From positions 22,815-86,814 of the forward strand of contig JACRLN010000040.1 in assembly GCA_016215115.1 (NCBI GenBank): a DNA stretch of 64,000 bases. The letters are read 5' to 3'. This DNA is from Nitrospirota bacterium (GTDB lineage: Bacteria; Nitrospirota; Thermodesulfovibrionia; UBA6902). The notes under the pieces were generated by a model that was not told the origin of the DNA, did no database searches, and saw only the letters and a list, made by a program, of their open reading frames with translations. Made by a program: the position numbers and the translations under genes. Below are positions 43,631 through 51,890 of the stretch, piece after piece (within the stretch, counting starts at the first letter, position 1; every line of letters starts with the position of its first letter).

Positions 43631-44305
43631 ATGAAACTCGGCATCTACGGCGGGACCTTTAATCCGATTCATTACGGACACCTGAGAACTGCTGAAGAAG
43701 TTCTTGAAAAACTTTCTCTTGACAAGGTGCTTTTTGTCCCTGCCGGCAAAACCCCCTTCGAGAAACCGGAAATGGTTAAAGCCTTACACAGGTTCAATAT
43801 GGTAAAGGCAGCCATAGCAGACAATCCCGGTTTTGAAATATCTGATATTGAGATAAAAACAAAAGGTAAGTCATTCACTTTTAACACCATCATGAAGTTG
43901 AAGGATAAATTTGTCGACAGCAAACTGTATTTTATTCTTGGAACAGACGCCTTTCTCGACCTGCCGCACTGGAAACATCCTGACAGGATCGTTAATCTTG
44001 TAAACATAGTTATCATAGCAAGGCCGGGTTTTGCATTTACGGACCTGTCATCATCTCCTTACCTCAAAAAGGTATCAAAAAAAATATTAAAGGACCTTGA
44101 TAAAGGGGTAAGAGACCGTTTTTCTTTTGACATATCTGAAAAGCAAAAAGCAATTTTATGTAAGGTCACAGGACTTGATATTTCGGCATCAAATATTAGA
44201 AACTTGATAATGTCAGGTAAAAATGTAAAATACTTATTGCCTGATTCAGTGGAATCCTATATAATTTCAAAGAAATTGTATAAAAAGGTAGGGGCGATTC
44301 GGTGA
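43631..44305 (+). CDS. nadD: Nicotinate-nucleotide adenylyltransferase
   Basis: Makes deamido-NAD from nicotinate mononucleotide and ATP. At 224 residues it has the GTFNPIHYGHL nucleotide-binding motif (8-18), GTDAFLDLPHWKHP and the C-terminal ISASNIR region. It starts on the base after the proA stop. Its last five residues (VGAIR) are encoded by the GTAGGGGCGATTC repeat, so the end of the protein was replaced or extended by the repeat. Confidence 0.95.
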   Translation: MKLGIYGGTFNPIHYGHLRTAEEVLEKLSLDKVLFVPAGKTPFEKPEMVKALHRFNMVKAAIADNPGFEISDIEIKTKGKSFTFNTIMKLKDKFVDSKLYFILGTDAFLDLPHWKHPDRIVNLVNIVIIARPGFAFTDLSSSPYLKKVSKKILKDLDKGVRDRFSFDISEKQKAILCKVTGLDISASNIRNLIMSGKNVKYLLPDSVESYIISKKLYKKVGAIR

Positions 44306-44343
44306 ATCGCCCTTGTCCGGGTGACCCAGCGGGTCGCCCCTAC
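44288..44343. repeat. Palindromic repeat at the nadD-rsfS junction
   Basis: It begins GTAGGGGCGATTC and ends GGGTCGCCCCTAC, with an inner GGCGATTC/GAATCGCC hairpin. It covers the nadD stop codon and the only GTG upstream of rsfS. A related short form lies at 31318-31339. Confidence 0.85.
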
Positions 44344-44368
44344 AATTATAAAAAGGGAGAGTCCTTTA

Positions 44369-44725
44369 ATTAGAAACAGCAGAAAGAAGGCTGTCAGAGC
44401 TGCAGAATTAGCTCTCGACAAGAAAGCCAAAGATACAATTATTCTCGAATTAAAAGATATTTCTACGATTGCAGATTATTTTGTGATTTGTTCGGGTGAG
44501 AACCCCGCACAAATAAGGACCATATCAGAAGCAATACAGGAAAGTTTTTCAAAGAACAAGATCTCACCTTTTGGAAAAGAAGGGCTGGATTTTGCACGTT
44601 GGGTTTTAATAGATTACGGCGATGTAGTAATAAACATCTTTAATGAAGAGACCAGAGCTTATTACGAATTGGAAAAGCTCTGGATAGACGCGCCGAGAAT
44701 ACCGGTAGAGGAAAAAAGGAAATAG
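44369..44725 (+). CDS. rsfS: Ribosomal silencing factor RsfS
   Basis: Binds ribosomal protein L14 and blocks joining of the subunits in starved cells. Family motifs are ISTIADYFVICSG, DFARWVLIDYGDVVINIF and the final YYELEKLW. The frame has no ATG near the start. A GTG at 44321 lies inside the palindromic repeat. The best-placed start is ATT 44369, eight bases after GGGAGA, giving 118 residues, the usual family length. The choice of ATT is inference. It lies between nadD and the lapAB-like gene. Confidence 0.9.
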   Translation: MRNSRKKAVRAAELALDKKAKDTIILELKDISTIADYFVICSGENPAQIRTISEAIQESFSKNKISPFGKEGLDFARWVLIDYGDVVINIFNEETRAYYELEKLWIDAPRIPVEEKRK

Positions 44726-44726
44726 T

Positions 44727-46061
44727 ATGGCAAAGTTTTTAGTGTTTCTAATTATAGTGTTTCTCCTTGTTGTCGGCATACTTGCATTTTTCAATAAAGA
44801 CACGGTCAACCTGACTGTCTGGCAGGGGGTTACTTACGAAGTTCCGGTAATCGGTTTGATCCTTATATCTTCAGCAGCAGGCATTTTCACCATGTTCATT
44901 GTCTTCTCAATCAGGGATGCCCGGCGCTTTTTAAGCAACTGGCAATATAATCGTCGCCAGAAAAAGGAATCAAAGATACAGGAGTCGTATTCAAAAGGGC
45001 TCGATGCATTTTTTGCATGCAGGTATGAAGAGGCAGAAGATCTTTTTACACGTGTTATCGAAGAGGATCCGTCTAATGTAAATACTCTGCTTAGGCTGGG
45101 CGATATTGCATTTAATGGAGAAGATCACTTCAAGGCAAAGGATTTTTATACAAAGGCAAAGGAAATAAAACCAAGGAGTGTGGAAGTCCTGCTTTCGCTT
45201 GCAAAGGTCTTTGAAGCGCAGCAGAAGTGGCAGGAGGCGCTGAAATACCTTGATACTGTTCTTGAAATTGATGAAGAGAATCCGGAGATCCTCATCAGGA
45301 AAAGGGATATATTTGAAAGAAGCAGGAAATGGGAAGAAGTCCTGGAGGTTCAGTATAAAATCCTGAAATGCGATCTTTCTCCTGAAGATGAACGGGAGGA
45401 GCAGAAAAAGCTTCTTGGTTTTAAATATGAATTAGGGTGCCATTATCTTGAAACCAATAATACGGAAAAAACAGTAAAGATGCTGAAGTCCATTATAAAG
45501 ATGGACAAGGATTTTACATCAGCTTATATAGTGCTTGCCGAAGCATATTTAAAAGACGGAAATACCGATGAAGCACAGGGAATTTTACTGAAGGGATATG
45601 AAATAACATTATCATTAGTGCTGCTTGTACGGTTGGAGGATTTCTTTATAGTAATAGGAGAGCCCGGCACAATCATAGAGCTGTATCAAAAGGCGATTCA
45701 GAAAAATCCGAGGGATTTAAAGCTTCAATTCTTTCTTGCAAAGCTCTATTACCGTCTTGAGATGATAGATTATGCCTTTGAGACTATTAACGTCCTGGAC
45801 ACCACCGCCTTCGATTTTCCGGACTTGCACATACTTTTGGGCAATATTTACCAGAGGCGCTCCCATTTCGAAAAGGCTGCGGAGGAATATAAAAAGGCGC
45901 TGAAAGTCGATAAACCGCTCCTTGTTCCGTTTTGCTGTTCTGCCTGCAGTTACTCTTCAAAGGACTGGTCGGGCAGGTGTCCTGAATGCAGGAACTGGAA
46001 CACCTTTATACTGAATACACATGAAATCTGCAAGACACAGAAAAGACAGAGTAGTTCTTGA
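44727..46061 (+). CDS. LapA-LapB fusion: membrane TPR protein with rubredoxin-like end
   Basis: A 444-residue protein. It begins with a LapA-like (DUF1049) part of two membrane segments (about 3-22 and 40-62; FNKDTVNLTVWQGVTYEVP between them). About seven TPR motifs follow (85-390). The end is a Cys4 rubredoxin-like knuckle, CSACSYSSKDWSGRCPEC, as in E. coli LapB (YciM). In E. coli LapA and LapB are separate neighbouring proteins that bring FtsH to LpxC and so limit LPS synthesis. Here they appear fused. The 3' end overlaps the next gene by 41 bases. Confidence 0.85.
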   Translation: MAKFLVFLIIVFLLVVGILAFFNKDTVNLTVWQGVTYEVPVIGLILISSAAGIFTMFIVFSIRDARRFLSNWQYNRRQKKESKIQESYSKGLDAFFACRYEEAEDLFTRVIEEDPSNVNTLLRLGDIAFNGEDHFKAKDFYTKAKEIKPRSVEVLLSLAKVFEAQQKWQEALKYLDTVLEIDEENPEILIRKRDIFERSRKWEEVLEVQYKILKCDLSPEDEREEQKKLLGFKYELGCHYLETNNTEKTVKMLKSIIKMDKDFTSAYIVLAEAYLKDGNTDEAQGILLKGYEITLSLVLLVRLEDFFIVIGEPGTIIELYQKAIQKNPRDLKLQFFLAKLYYRLEMIDYAFETINVLDTTAFDFPDLHILLGNIYQRRSHFEKAAEEYKKALKVDKPLLVPFCCSACSYSSKDWSGRCPECRNWNTFILNTHEICKTQKRQSSS

Positions 46062-46665
46062 TACAAGCCTTTTTGTTAATCCGGAGGTGCGGAATGACTT
46101 TGGCGATAATCCTACCGAGGCGATAAAAGGATTTCTTCTTATAGCCGGGCAAATCCCCGCGCTTGAATTCTACATGCCTTCTTCGATATTCCAGGAGCTC
46201 CTTAACTTCGTTAATGAGAAAGACATCCCTGGAGCTCTCTTGGCAATTCTTCATCAAAAAGCTCCCGGTAAACATGAATTAACTACCCCTGCTTTTTTTC
46301 TGTATGAACTTATTGAGGATATAAGAGAACGGATTAACAAGGGACTCAGGATTGCGGAAAGAGCTGTCAGGAATGCAAGTAAAAGCGACGAAAGAGAAGT
46401 CATCCAGAGCATGAGAAAAAATTACAGGGAAGCGCTCAGGGAAGGGATAATTGACAGCAAGGAAGATGTTGATCTGATACTGCTTGCAAAGGAACTTGAT
46501 GCTCTGCTCGTTACAGTAGACCACGGCGCTATAAAGTGGGCTGAAAAACTGGGAATAAGGTGGCTCCTGCCGAGCAAATTTAAAGATTATCTCCTGAGTT
46601 TCATTGAGAGCGAGAAGCAGGAATCCGCTGCGCCTTCCAAAACAAAGAATCCCTCAAAAGCGTAA
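46021..46665 (+). CDS. PIN-domain 'RNA ligase partner' protein
   Basis: A 214-residue protein with the family opening RKDRVVLDTSLFVNPEVRNDFG and ALEFYMPSSIFQELLNFV, then SKEDVDLILLAKELDA and VTVDHGAIKWAEKLG. The conserved Asp residues (DTS, DVD, VDHG) form a PIN nuclease site. Family members usually lie beside an RNA ligase gene; none is present here. It overlaps the lapAB-like gene and is convergent with pth. Confidence 0.85.
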   Translation: MKSARHRKDRVVLDTSLFVNPEVRNDFGDNPTEAIKGFLLIAGQIPALEFYMPSSIFQELLNFVNEKDIPGALLAILHQKAPGKHELTTPAFFLYELIEDIRERINKGLRIAERAVRNASKSDEREVIQSMRKNYREALREGIIDSKEDVDLILLAKELDALLVTVDHGAIKWAEKLGIRWLLPSKFKDYLLSFIESEKQESAAPSKTKNPSKA

Positions 46666-46688
46666 AACCTTTAATTTTCCAACCTGTT

Positions 46689-47243
46689 TTACTTATGAAA
46701 AATATTCTGGGCGTATGATATGCCTTTATTGATTATGAGGGGGATTCCTTCAACTGCCTTTGCAACAGCTTCTTTGATTGCCGGTTTTTCCTGTCTGGTA
46801 AAATTTCTCAGCACATACTCTTCGACGGAAATCCGGTCTGAACGTCCAACCCCGATCTTTAATCGGATGAAATCTCTTGTGCCCAAAGTTTCTATTATTG
46901 AATCAACACCCTTGTGACCGCCTGATGAGCCGGATTTTTTTATCCTGATAATGCCGGTATCCAGGTCAATATCATCGTGCACAACGAGAATGCTGTCTAT
47001 GTCTTCGTATTTCTTTATTGCATCCCTGGCAGCAATCCCGCTCCTGTTCATAAAAGTAAGAGGCTTCATCAGGATTGCTTCCTGCTTCCCGATAAGGCCT
47101 TTTCCATAAACATAATTTTGTGCTTTGTGTTTTAAGGGGATAGATAGGCTATCAGCCAGGGCCTCAACAACAATGAAACCGATATTGTGTCTTGTATCCG
47201 CATAAACATCTCCAGGGTTACCAAGTCCAACCACAAGCCACAT
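46689..47243 (-). CDS. pth: Peptidyl-tRNA hydrolase
   Basis: Recycles peptidyl-tRNA that drops off the ribosome. At 184 residues it has GLGNPGDVYADTRHNIGF with the catalytic His20, LMKPLTFMNRSG, the Asp in HDDIDL and SGGHKGVDSI. It is nine bases downstream of rplY in the usual prs-rplY-pth order. Confidence 0.97.
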   Translation of the reverse strand: MWLVVGLGNPGDVYADTRHNIGFIVVEALADSLSIPLKHKAQNYVYGKGLIGKQEAILMKPLTFMNRSGIAARDAIKKYEDIDSILVVHDDIDLDTGIIRIKKSGSSGGHKGVDSIIETLGTRDFIRLKIGVGRSDRISVEEYVLRNFTRQEKPAIKEAVAKAVEGIPLIINKGISYAQNIFHK

Positions 47244-47252
47244 AAGAATGAT

Positions 47253-47930
47253 TTATTTACCTTTCTGTTCTTTCTGCTCTCCTTCTTCCTCTGCCTTGCC
47301 TTTGGCTTTTATCACTTCCGGCTCGGCAGCCGCTGCCTCGACAGGCGCTGCTTCTACCACCTCTTCTTTAGGAGCGGTAACTGAGAGTATAACTTCAGAT
47401 GGATCGGTAACTATCTTTAAACCCTCCTGGGGAGTGATGTCGCTCACATGGAGAGAATGTCCGATTTCAACGTGTCCTGCGTCAATTTCTATCCTGTCAG
47501 GTATTTGCGTGGGGAGACACTCAACCTCAATTTCCCTAACCCTGTGCTGTAATATCCCGCCCATTTTAATTCCGGCAGGCTCTTTGATGATGACAACCGG
47601 AATTGTAACCTTAATCTTCTTTTTAAGTGATACTTCTATGAAATCAACGTGCAGCAGTTCCTCAGAAACCGGTTCCCTCTGATAATCTTTTATGAGGACA
47701 GGATGTTCTGAGGTTTTAGAATTACCCTCATTGAGTTCAAGGGTAATCAATGAATGTTCGCCGCCTCCGGAGTATATAAGTTTCTGAATCTCTTTTCTGT
47801 CAAGTTTTATTGTTACTGATTTACCTTCTCCATACAGCACAGCAGGCAATACATTCTGCCTCCTCAGACTTCTGGCGCTTCCTTTGCCAAGCTCGGTCCT
47901 TTTATCTGCCTTTACCAATATCTTTTCCAT
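47253..47930 (-). CDS. rplY: 50S ribosomal protein L25, general stress (Ctc) form
   Basis: Binds 5S rRNA. The N-terminal L25 domain (about 1-95; RTELGKGSARSLRRQNVLPAVLYG) is followed by the TL5/Ctc C-terminal domain (about 100-185). The tail is a low-complexity Glu/Ala/Lys stretch. The 225-residue length is the Ctc type, not the 94-residue E. coli type. Confidence 0.96.
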   Translation of the reverse strand: MEKILVKADKRTELGKGSARSLRRQNVLPAVLYGEGKSVTIKLDRKEIQKLIYSGGGEHSLITLELNEGNSKTSEHPVLIKDYQREPVSEELLHVDFIEVSLKKKIKVTIPVVIIKEPAGIKMGGILQHRVREIEVECLPTQIPDRIEIDAGHVEIGHSLHVSDITPQEGLKIVTDPSEVILSVTAPKEEVVEAAPVEAAAAEPEVIKAKGKAEEEGEQKEQKGK

Positions 47931-47948
47931 TTTTCAAATCCTCCATAA

Positions 47949-48893
47949 TTATATAAAAAGTGAACTGATTGACGATTCTTCGTGTATCCTTTTAATTGCC
48001 TCAGCAAGCAGCGGCGCTACCGAGAGTACGGTAAGTTTTTTGCATTTTTCTGTTTTGTCGTTCATTGGTATTGTATTGGTTACAATTACTTCTTCAAGGT
48101 CTGATTTATTAATCCTGTCTAGGGCAGGGCCTGAAAGGACCGCATGCGTGCAGGCAGCAACAACGCGTTTTGCGCCGTTTGACTTAATGGCAGCAACCGC
48201 CTGAGTAATAGTTCCCGCTGTGTCTATCATGTCATCAAAGAGAATGGCATTCTTATCCTTTACATCACCGATAACATGCATAACCTGAGACACGTTTGCC
48301 TTTTCTCTGCGCTTGTCTATAATAGCCAGAGAGGCATTCAATCTTTTTGCAAAGGCCCTGGCCCGTTCGACGCCTCCGGCATCAGGAGAAACAATAACAA
48401 TATCATTTAAATATTCCTTTTTTACATATTCAGCAAGTACAGGGGATGAATAGAGGTGATCAACCGGGATATCAAAAAATCCCTGAATCTGTCCCGCATG
48501 CAAATCTATGGTAAGTACCCTGTGTACTCCAATTGCAGTTATTAAATCTGCAACCATCCTTGCCGAGATTGGAACCCTCGGCTGGGCTTTCCGGTCCTGT
48601 CTTGCATATCCGTAATAAGGGATAACTGCCGTAATCCTGCCGGCAGAAGCCCGTTTCAGGGCGTCTATCATCAAGAGCAATTCCATTATATTATTGTTAA
48701 CCGGCATGCATGTAGATTGAACTACAAAGACATCAGAGCCCCTTACATTCTCAGTTATCTGGACCATAATTTCGCCGTCGCTGAAAGTAGAGACAGTTGC
48801 TTCACCAACAGGAATTTTCAAAACATCGGCAATCTCTTTTGCCAATGTTTTATTGGAATTTCCGGTAAATAATTTAATACCTGAAGGCATCAT
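47949..48893 (-). CDS. prs: Ribose-phosphate pyrophosphokinase
   Basis: Makes PRPP from ribose-5-phosphate and ATP for nucleotide, His and Trp synthesis. At 314 residues it shows [14 protein letters not shown], the metal-binding [29 protein letters not shown] and the PRPP loop [12 protein letters not shown]. It lies 38 bases after tRNA-Gln and 18 bases before rplY. Confidence 0.97.
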   Translation of the reverse strand: MMPSGIKLFTGNSNKTLAKEIADVLKIPVGEATVSTFSDGEIMVQITENVRGSDVFVVQSTCMPVNNNIMELLLMIDALKRASAGRITAVIPYYGYARQDRKAQPRVPISARMVADLITAIGVHRVLTIDLHAGQIQGFFDIPVDHLYSSPVLAEYVKKEYLNDIVIVSPDAGGVERARAFAKRLNASLAIIDKRREKANVSQVMHVIGDVKDKNAILFDDMIDTAGTITQAVAAIKSNGAKRVVAACTHAVLSGPALDRINKSDLEEVIVTNTIPMNDKTEKCKKLTVLSVAPLLAEAIKRIHEESSISSLFI

Positions 48894-48931
48894 ACCCCCT
48901 TAACTCTTAATTTTGCCCCGCAAAATCAATC

Positions 48932-49006
48932 TGGCTGGGGCGGGAGGATTCGAACCTCCGGATGGGAGATCCAAAATCTCCTGACTTGCCGCTTGTCGAC
49001 GCCCCA
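48932..49006 (-). tRNA. tRNA-Gln (anticodon TTG)
   Basis: A 75-base gene including an encoded CCA. The acceptor stem TGGGGCG/CGCCCCA, the anticodon arm GGAGA-TTTTGGA-TCTCC with TTG at the reading position, and the T arm GGAGG-TTCGAAT-CCTCC all pair perfectly. It lies between ispE and prs on the same strand, so it may be cut from the operon transcript. Its 5' end abuts a palindromic repeat. Confidence 0.97.
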
Positions 49007-49118
49007 ACTGAATAAGTTTTGAGTTATGAATTTTAAATTATGAGTTAGAGTAAATTAATAATATACTCCAGTTCTTTTAACTTATAACTCAAAACTCAAA
49101 ATTCAAAACTTATTCAGT
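49007..49118. repeat. Palindromic element between tRNA-Gln and ispE
   Basis: The ends ACTGAATAAGTTTTGA (49007-49022) and TCAAAACTTATTCAGT (49103-49118) are exact complements. Between them are further AT-rich units such as GAGTTATGAATTTTAAATTATGAG. The element supplies the last two codons and stop of ispE and touches the first base of the tRNA. Confidence 0.85.
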
Positions 49119-50117
49119 CATCGTCTGGACTACGGTCGTCCAGTAACCTTTAAAAGCCTTTGAAGCGTTCTCAGCTTCTTCTGCAGAGCGAAATACCCCG
49201 AAGACGGTAGGACCACTGCCGCTCATTAGGGAAAATATTGCTCCCTGTTTTATCAATCTATCCTTTATCTCAGAAATTACAGGAAAACTTTTAATGGTTA
49301 CTGACTCAAGATCATTTGAGACAATATCTGTTATATCTCTAAATTCCGTTCTTTCTATCAAGCGGATTAAAAACTCAATATTATCAACTATGTTGGCTTT
49401 TTTTGTCAACTCTGAAAGTTTGGCATAAGTCCGGAAGTTGGGAAGTTGGGAAGTTGGGACGTTTTTGAATCTGTCCCCTGTCTCCTGTATTCTGTCTCCT
49501 GTATTCTGTCTCCTGTATCCTGAATCCTGTATCCTGTTCTTGTATTCCCCATATGCCCATGCTGTCGAAACAGAAAAAGGAGGTTTTACGAGCAGAAGAT
49601 TTACCGTTTTTTCTGTATTACATGGTGTAATCTTTTCCCCCCTTCCGTGTGAAAGAGAAATAGCCCCGCAAAGAAAAAAAGGCACGTCGGACCCGAGCTG
49701 CCCCGCCATTATACAAAGGTCCTCCGTGGAAAGATCGAGGGACCATAATTCATTCAACCCCAGAAGCGCTGACGCAGCGTTGCTGCTTCCTCCGCCGAGG
49801 CCTGCGCCTACCGGTATATTCTTGTTTAATGATATAAAAGCTCCTTTATCTGTACCGCATGTATTCTTTAGAAGTATTGCAGCCTTATATACAAGGTTCT
49901 GCTCAACGGGGATCACGGAGTCTGTTTCCAGCTCCAGATCCATTGATGGGGCAAAAGTAAGCACGTCATAAAGTGTTATTTTTTGCATAAGGCTTTGAAT
50001 TTCGTGAAAACCGTCGTCACGCAGGCCCAGTATATTCAAAAACCAATTAATCTTTGCAGGAGCCTTTAGCGACAGTGATGAGTGATGAGTGATGAGTGAT
50101 GAGTCTTTAATCATCAT
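49110..50117 (-). CDS. ispE: 4-diphosphocytidyl-2-C-methyl-D-erythritol kinase
   Basis: The ATP-dependent step of the non-mevalonate isoprenoid pathway. It is a GHMP kinase with APAKINWFLNILG at the start, PVGAGLGGGSSNAAS (ATP loop) and SGSGPTVFG near the end. At 335 residues it is about 50 longer than usual. The excess comes from DNA repeats: TGATGAGTGATGAG gives residues 5-15 and two tandem repeats give residues about 191-229 (QDSGYRRQNTGDRIQETGDR). The insertion is in frame and all motifs remain, so the enzyme may still work. No ribosome binding site is clear. Confidence 0.95.
   Translation of the reverse strand: MMIKDSSLITHHSSLSLKAPAKINWFLNILGLRDDGFHEIQSLMQKITLYDVLTFAPSMDLELETDSVIPVEQNLVYKAAILLKNTCGTDKGAFISLNKNIPVGAGLGGGSSNAASALLGLNELWSLDLSTEDLCIMAGQLGSDVPFFLCGAISLSHGRGEKITPCNTEKTVNLLLVKPPFSVSTAWAYGEYKNRIQDSGYRRQNTGDRIQETGDRFKNVPTSQLPNFRTYAKLSELTKKANIVDNIEFLIRLIERTEFRDITDIVSNDLESVTIKSFPVISEIKDRLIKQGAIFSLMSGSGPTVFGVFRSAEEAENASKAFKGYWTTVVQTMTE
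49433..49547. repeat. Two tandem repeats inside ispE
   Basis: 49433-49459 is GGAAGTTG repeated, and 49471-49547 is CTGTCTCCTGTATT repeated about five times with variations. Both lie in the ispE reading frame. A third one, AGTGATG repeated, lies at 50074-50105 in the first codons. Confidence 0.9.
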
Positions 50118-50123
50118 TTTTTA

Positions 50124-51710
50124 TTATTTATTTATATCCTGAATCTTTTTTTCGATCCTCTCTTTGAGACCCTCTTCGTTATTATGAAACTCAAGGGATT
50201 TTTTCCATGCTTCCTGGGCCGCATCTTTATTGTCTAATTTCAGATAAACATCGCCGAGATGTTCAAAAATCACAGGATCATTTCCATCAGTTTCTGCAGC
50301 TTTTTTTATCTCAATCAGCGCCTCAGTATACATGCCTTTCTTAAAATATACCCAGCCGAGGCTGTCCCGGATATACCCGCTTTCAGGGTCCAACTTAACA
50401 GCTTTTTGAATAAGACCCAGCGCTTCATCAAGGTTAAGGCCCCTTTCAGCGTAAGAGTATCCAAGGTAGTTAAGCGCCTGTACATTATCCGGGTTAATAT
50501 CGAGGGTTTTCTTTAAATAGGAAAACATCTCAGAGAATCTTTGAGTTTTTTCATACACCACTGCAAGATAAAAAAATACTTCATCATTTTCAGGTTTAAG
50601 AGTGAGCGCCTTCCTGAACTTTTCTTCTGCCCGGTCATAATCCTTTTTCTGTAAATACAACTGACCAAATGATATAAGCACATCCGGGTTTTCAGGAAAT
50701 AGTTCTTCCAGTTTTTCAAACTGTTTAACAGCTTCATCGTATTTTTGCAGAAAAGCAAGAATTCTACCGAGCGTCAATAATACGGGTGCATTTTTCGGCT
50801 GGGCTGAAATAATAACATTCAGTTCTCTTTCCGCTTCTTCGTACTGTCTGTTATCAGCATATATCTTGGCCAGCATTCCGTGAACTTCCAGATCGCCCGG
50901 GTTTGTTTTAGATATCTCATTCAGTAGTCCAACCGCTTCATTTATTTTTTCTTTTTTAAGATAAAGCACTGAGAGTCTCTTTTTTATTTCGGCGTTGTGA
51001 AGATTCATTTTTATTGATTCTTCATAACTGGAAATGGCTTTATCAGTATCGCCAAGCGATTCATATGCAAGGCCCATTAAGTTATAAGCATCCCAGAAGG
51101 ATGGATTGAGTTCAACAGTCTTTTGCAGCTCTTCAATAGCCTTGTCATATTCTTTTGTCTCTACATAAATTCTTCCCATAGAATATCTTGCCATAATATT
51201 GTCAGGGTCTAATGAGATTGCTTTCTTCAAAGTTGCAAGCGCCTTGTTAAACTGATTATCCATTGAATACTGATAGGCAAGATGAATATAATTCTGGATT
51301 TTTTCAGGGTTAGTTTTTATCAGCTTTTCGTATATGCTGATTGCTTTCTGGAATTTTCTCTGGCTTGAATACAGATACGCAAGTATAGATAATGCCGGTT
51401 CATAATCAGGGGACCGCCTTACAGCCTCTTCTGAAATCCTGATGGCATCATCTATCCTGTTTGTTTTCATGTAAAGCTCGCTAATTTCGGTCATCAGATA
51501 AACCGAATCAGGATCTTCTTTAAGGGTAAGTTCCAGGTGTTTCAGCGCTTCATCCCAGTTTTGCGAGAATTCAGCCTCAACAGCAAGAATATAATGGTAA
51601 TTAGACTCTTTTGAATAGTTGCTTTTTACAACGCCTTTTGAAACAGAGCACGATTCGGCGAGCAATACTATCATAAATAACAGAATATATTTTATTGCCT
51701 TCAAGTTCAT
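50124..51710 (-). CDS. TPR-repeat lipoprotein
   Basis: A long chain of about 14 tetratricopeptide repeats (for example PEYEPALSILAYLYSSQ-like and LNPSFWDAYNLMGLAYESLG), a scaffold for protein-protein contacts. The ATG at 51710 gives MNLKAIKYILLFMIVLLAES then Cys, a lipoprotein-type signal with a slightly unusual lipobox (AESC). An in-frame ATG at 51767 would add 19 residues before the signal and is less likely. It is six bases upstream of ispE. The partner proteins are unknown; export and anchoring to a membrane are inferred. Confidence 0.85.
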   Translation of the reverse strand: MNLKAIKYILLFMIVLLAESCSVSKGVVKSNYSKESNYHYILAVEAEFSQNWDEALKHLELTLKEDPDSVYLMTEISELYMKTNRIDDAIRISEEAVRRSPDYEPALSILAYLYSSQRKFQKAISIYEKLIKTNPEKIQNYIHLAYQYSMDNQFNKALATLKKAISLDPDNIMARYSMGRIYVETKEYDKAIEELQKTVELNPSFWDAYNLMGLAYESLGDTDKAISSYEESIKMNLHNAEIKKRLSVLYLKKEKINEAVGLLNEISKTNPGDLEVHGMLAKIYADNRQYEEAERELNVIISAQPKNAPVLLTLGRILAFLQKYDEAVKQFEKLEELFPENPDVLISFGQLYLQKKDYDRAEEKFRKALTLKPENDEVFFYLAVVYEKTQRFSEMFSYLKKTLDINPDNVQALNYLGYSYAERGLNLDEALGLIQKAVKLDPESGYIRDSLGWVYFKKGMYTEALIEIKKAAETDGNDPVIFEHLGDVYLKLDNKDAAQEAWKKSLEFHNNEEGLKERIEKKIQDINK

Positions 51711-51890
51711 GGAATTTATTATGGCATAATGGGAAACGATTGACAATCTTATGGAAGATAGATTCATTTAAAGATTACATAAAAATTCTTGACAAAAAAC
51801 AAGACTTGCGTTAATACTATCAAAGTCTTAGCAATCCATCTTTAGTTTTACCATAGCTCGAAACAGGCAGTTATTATGCGATAACTATAG

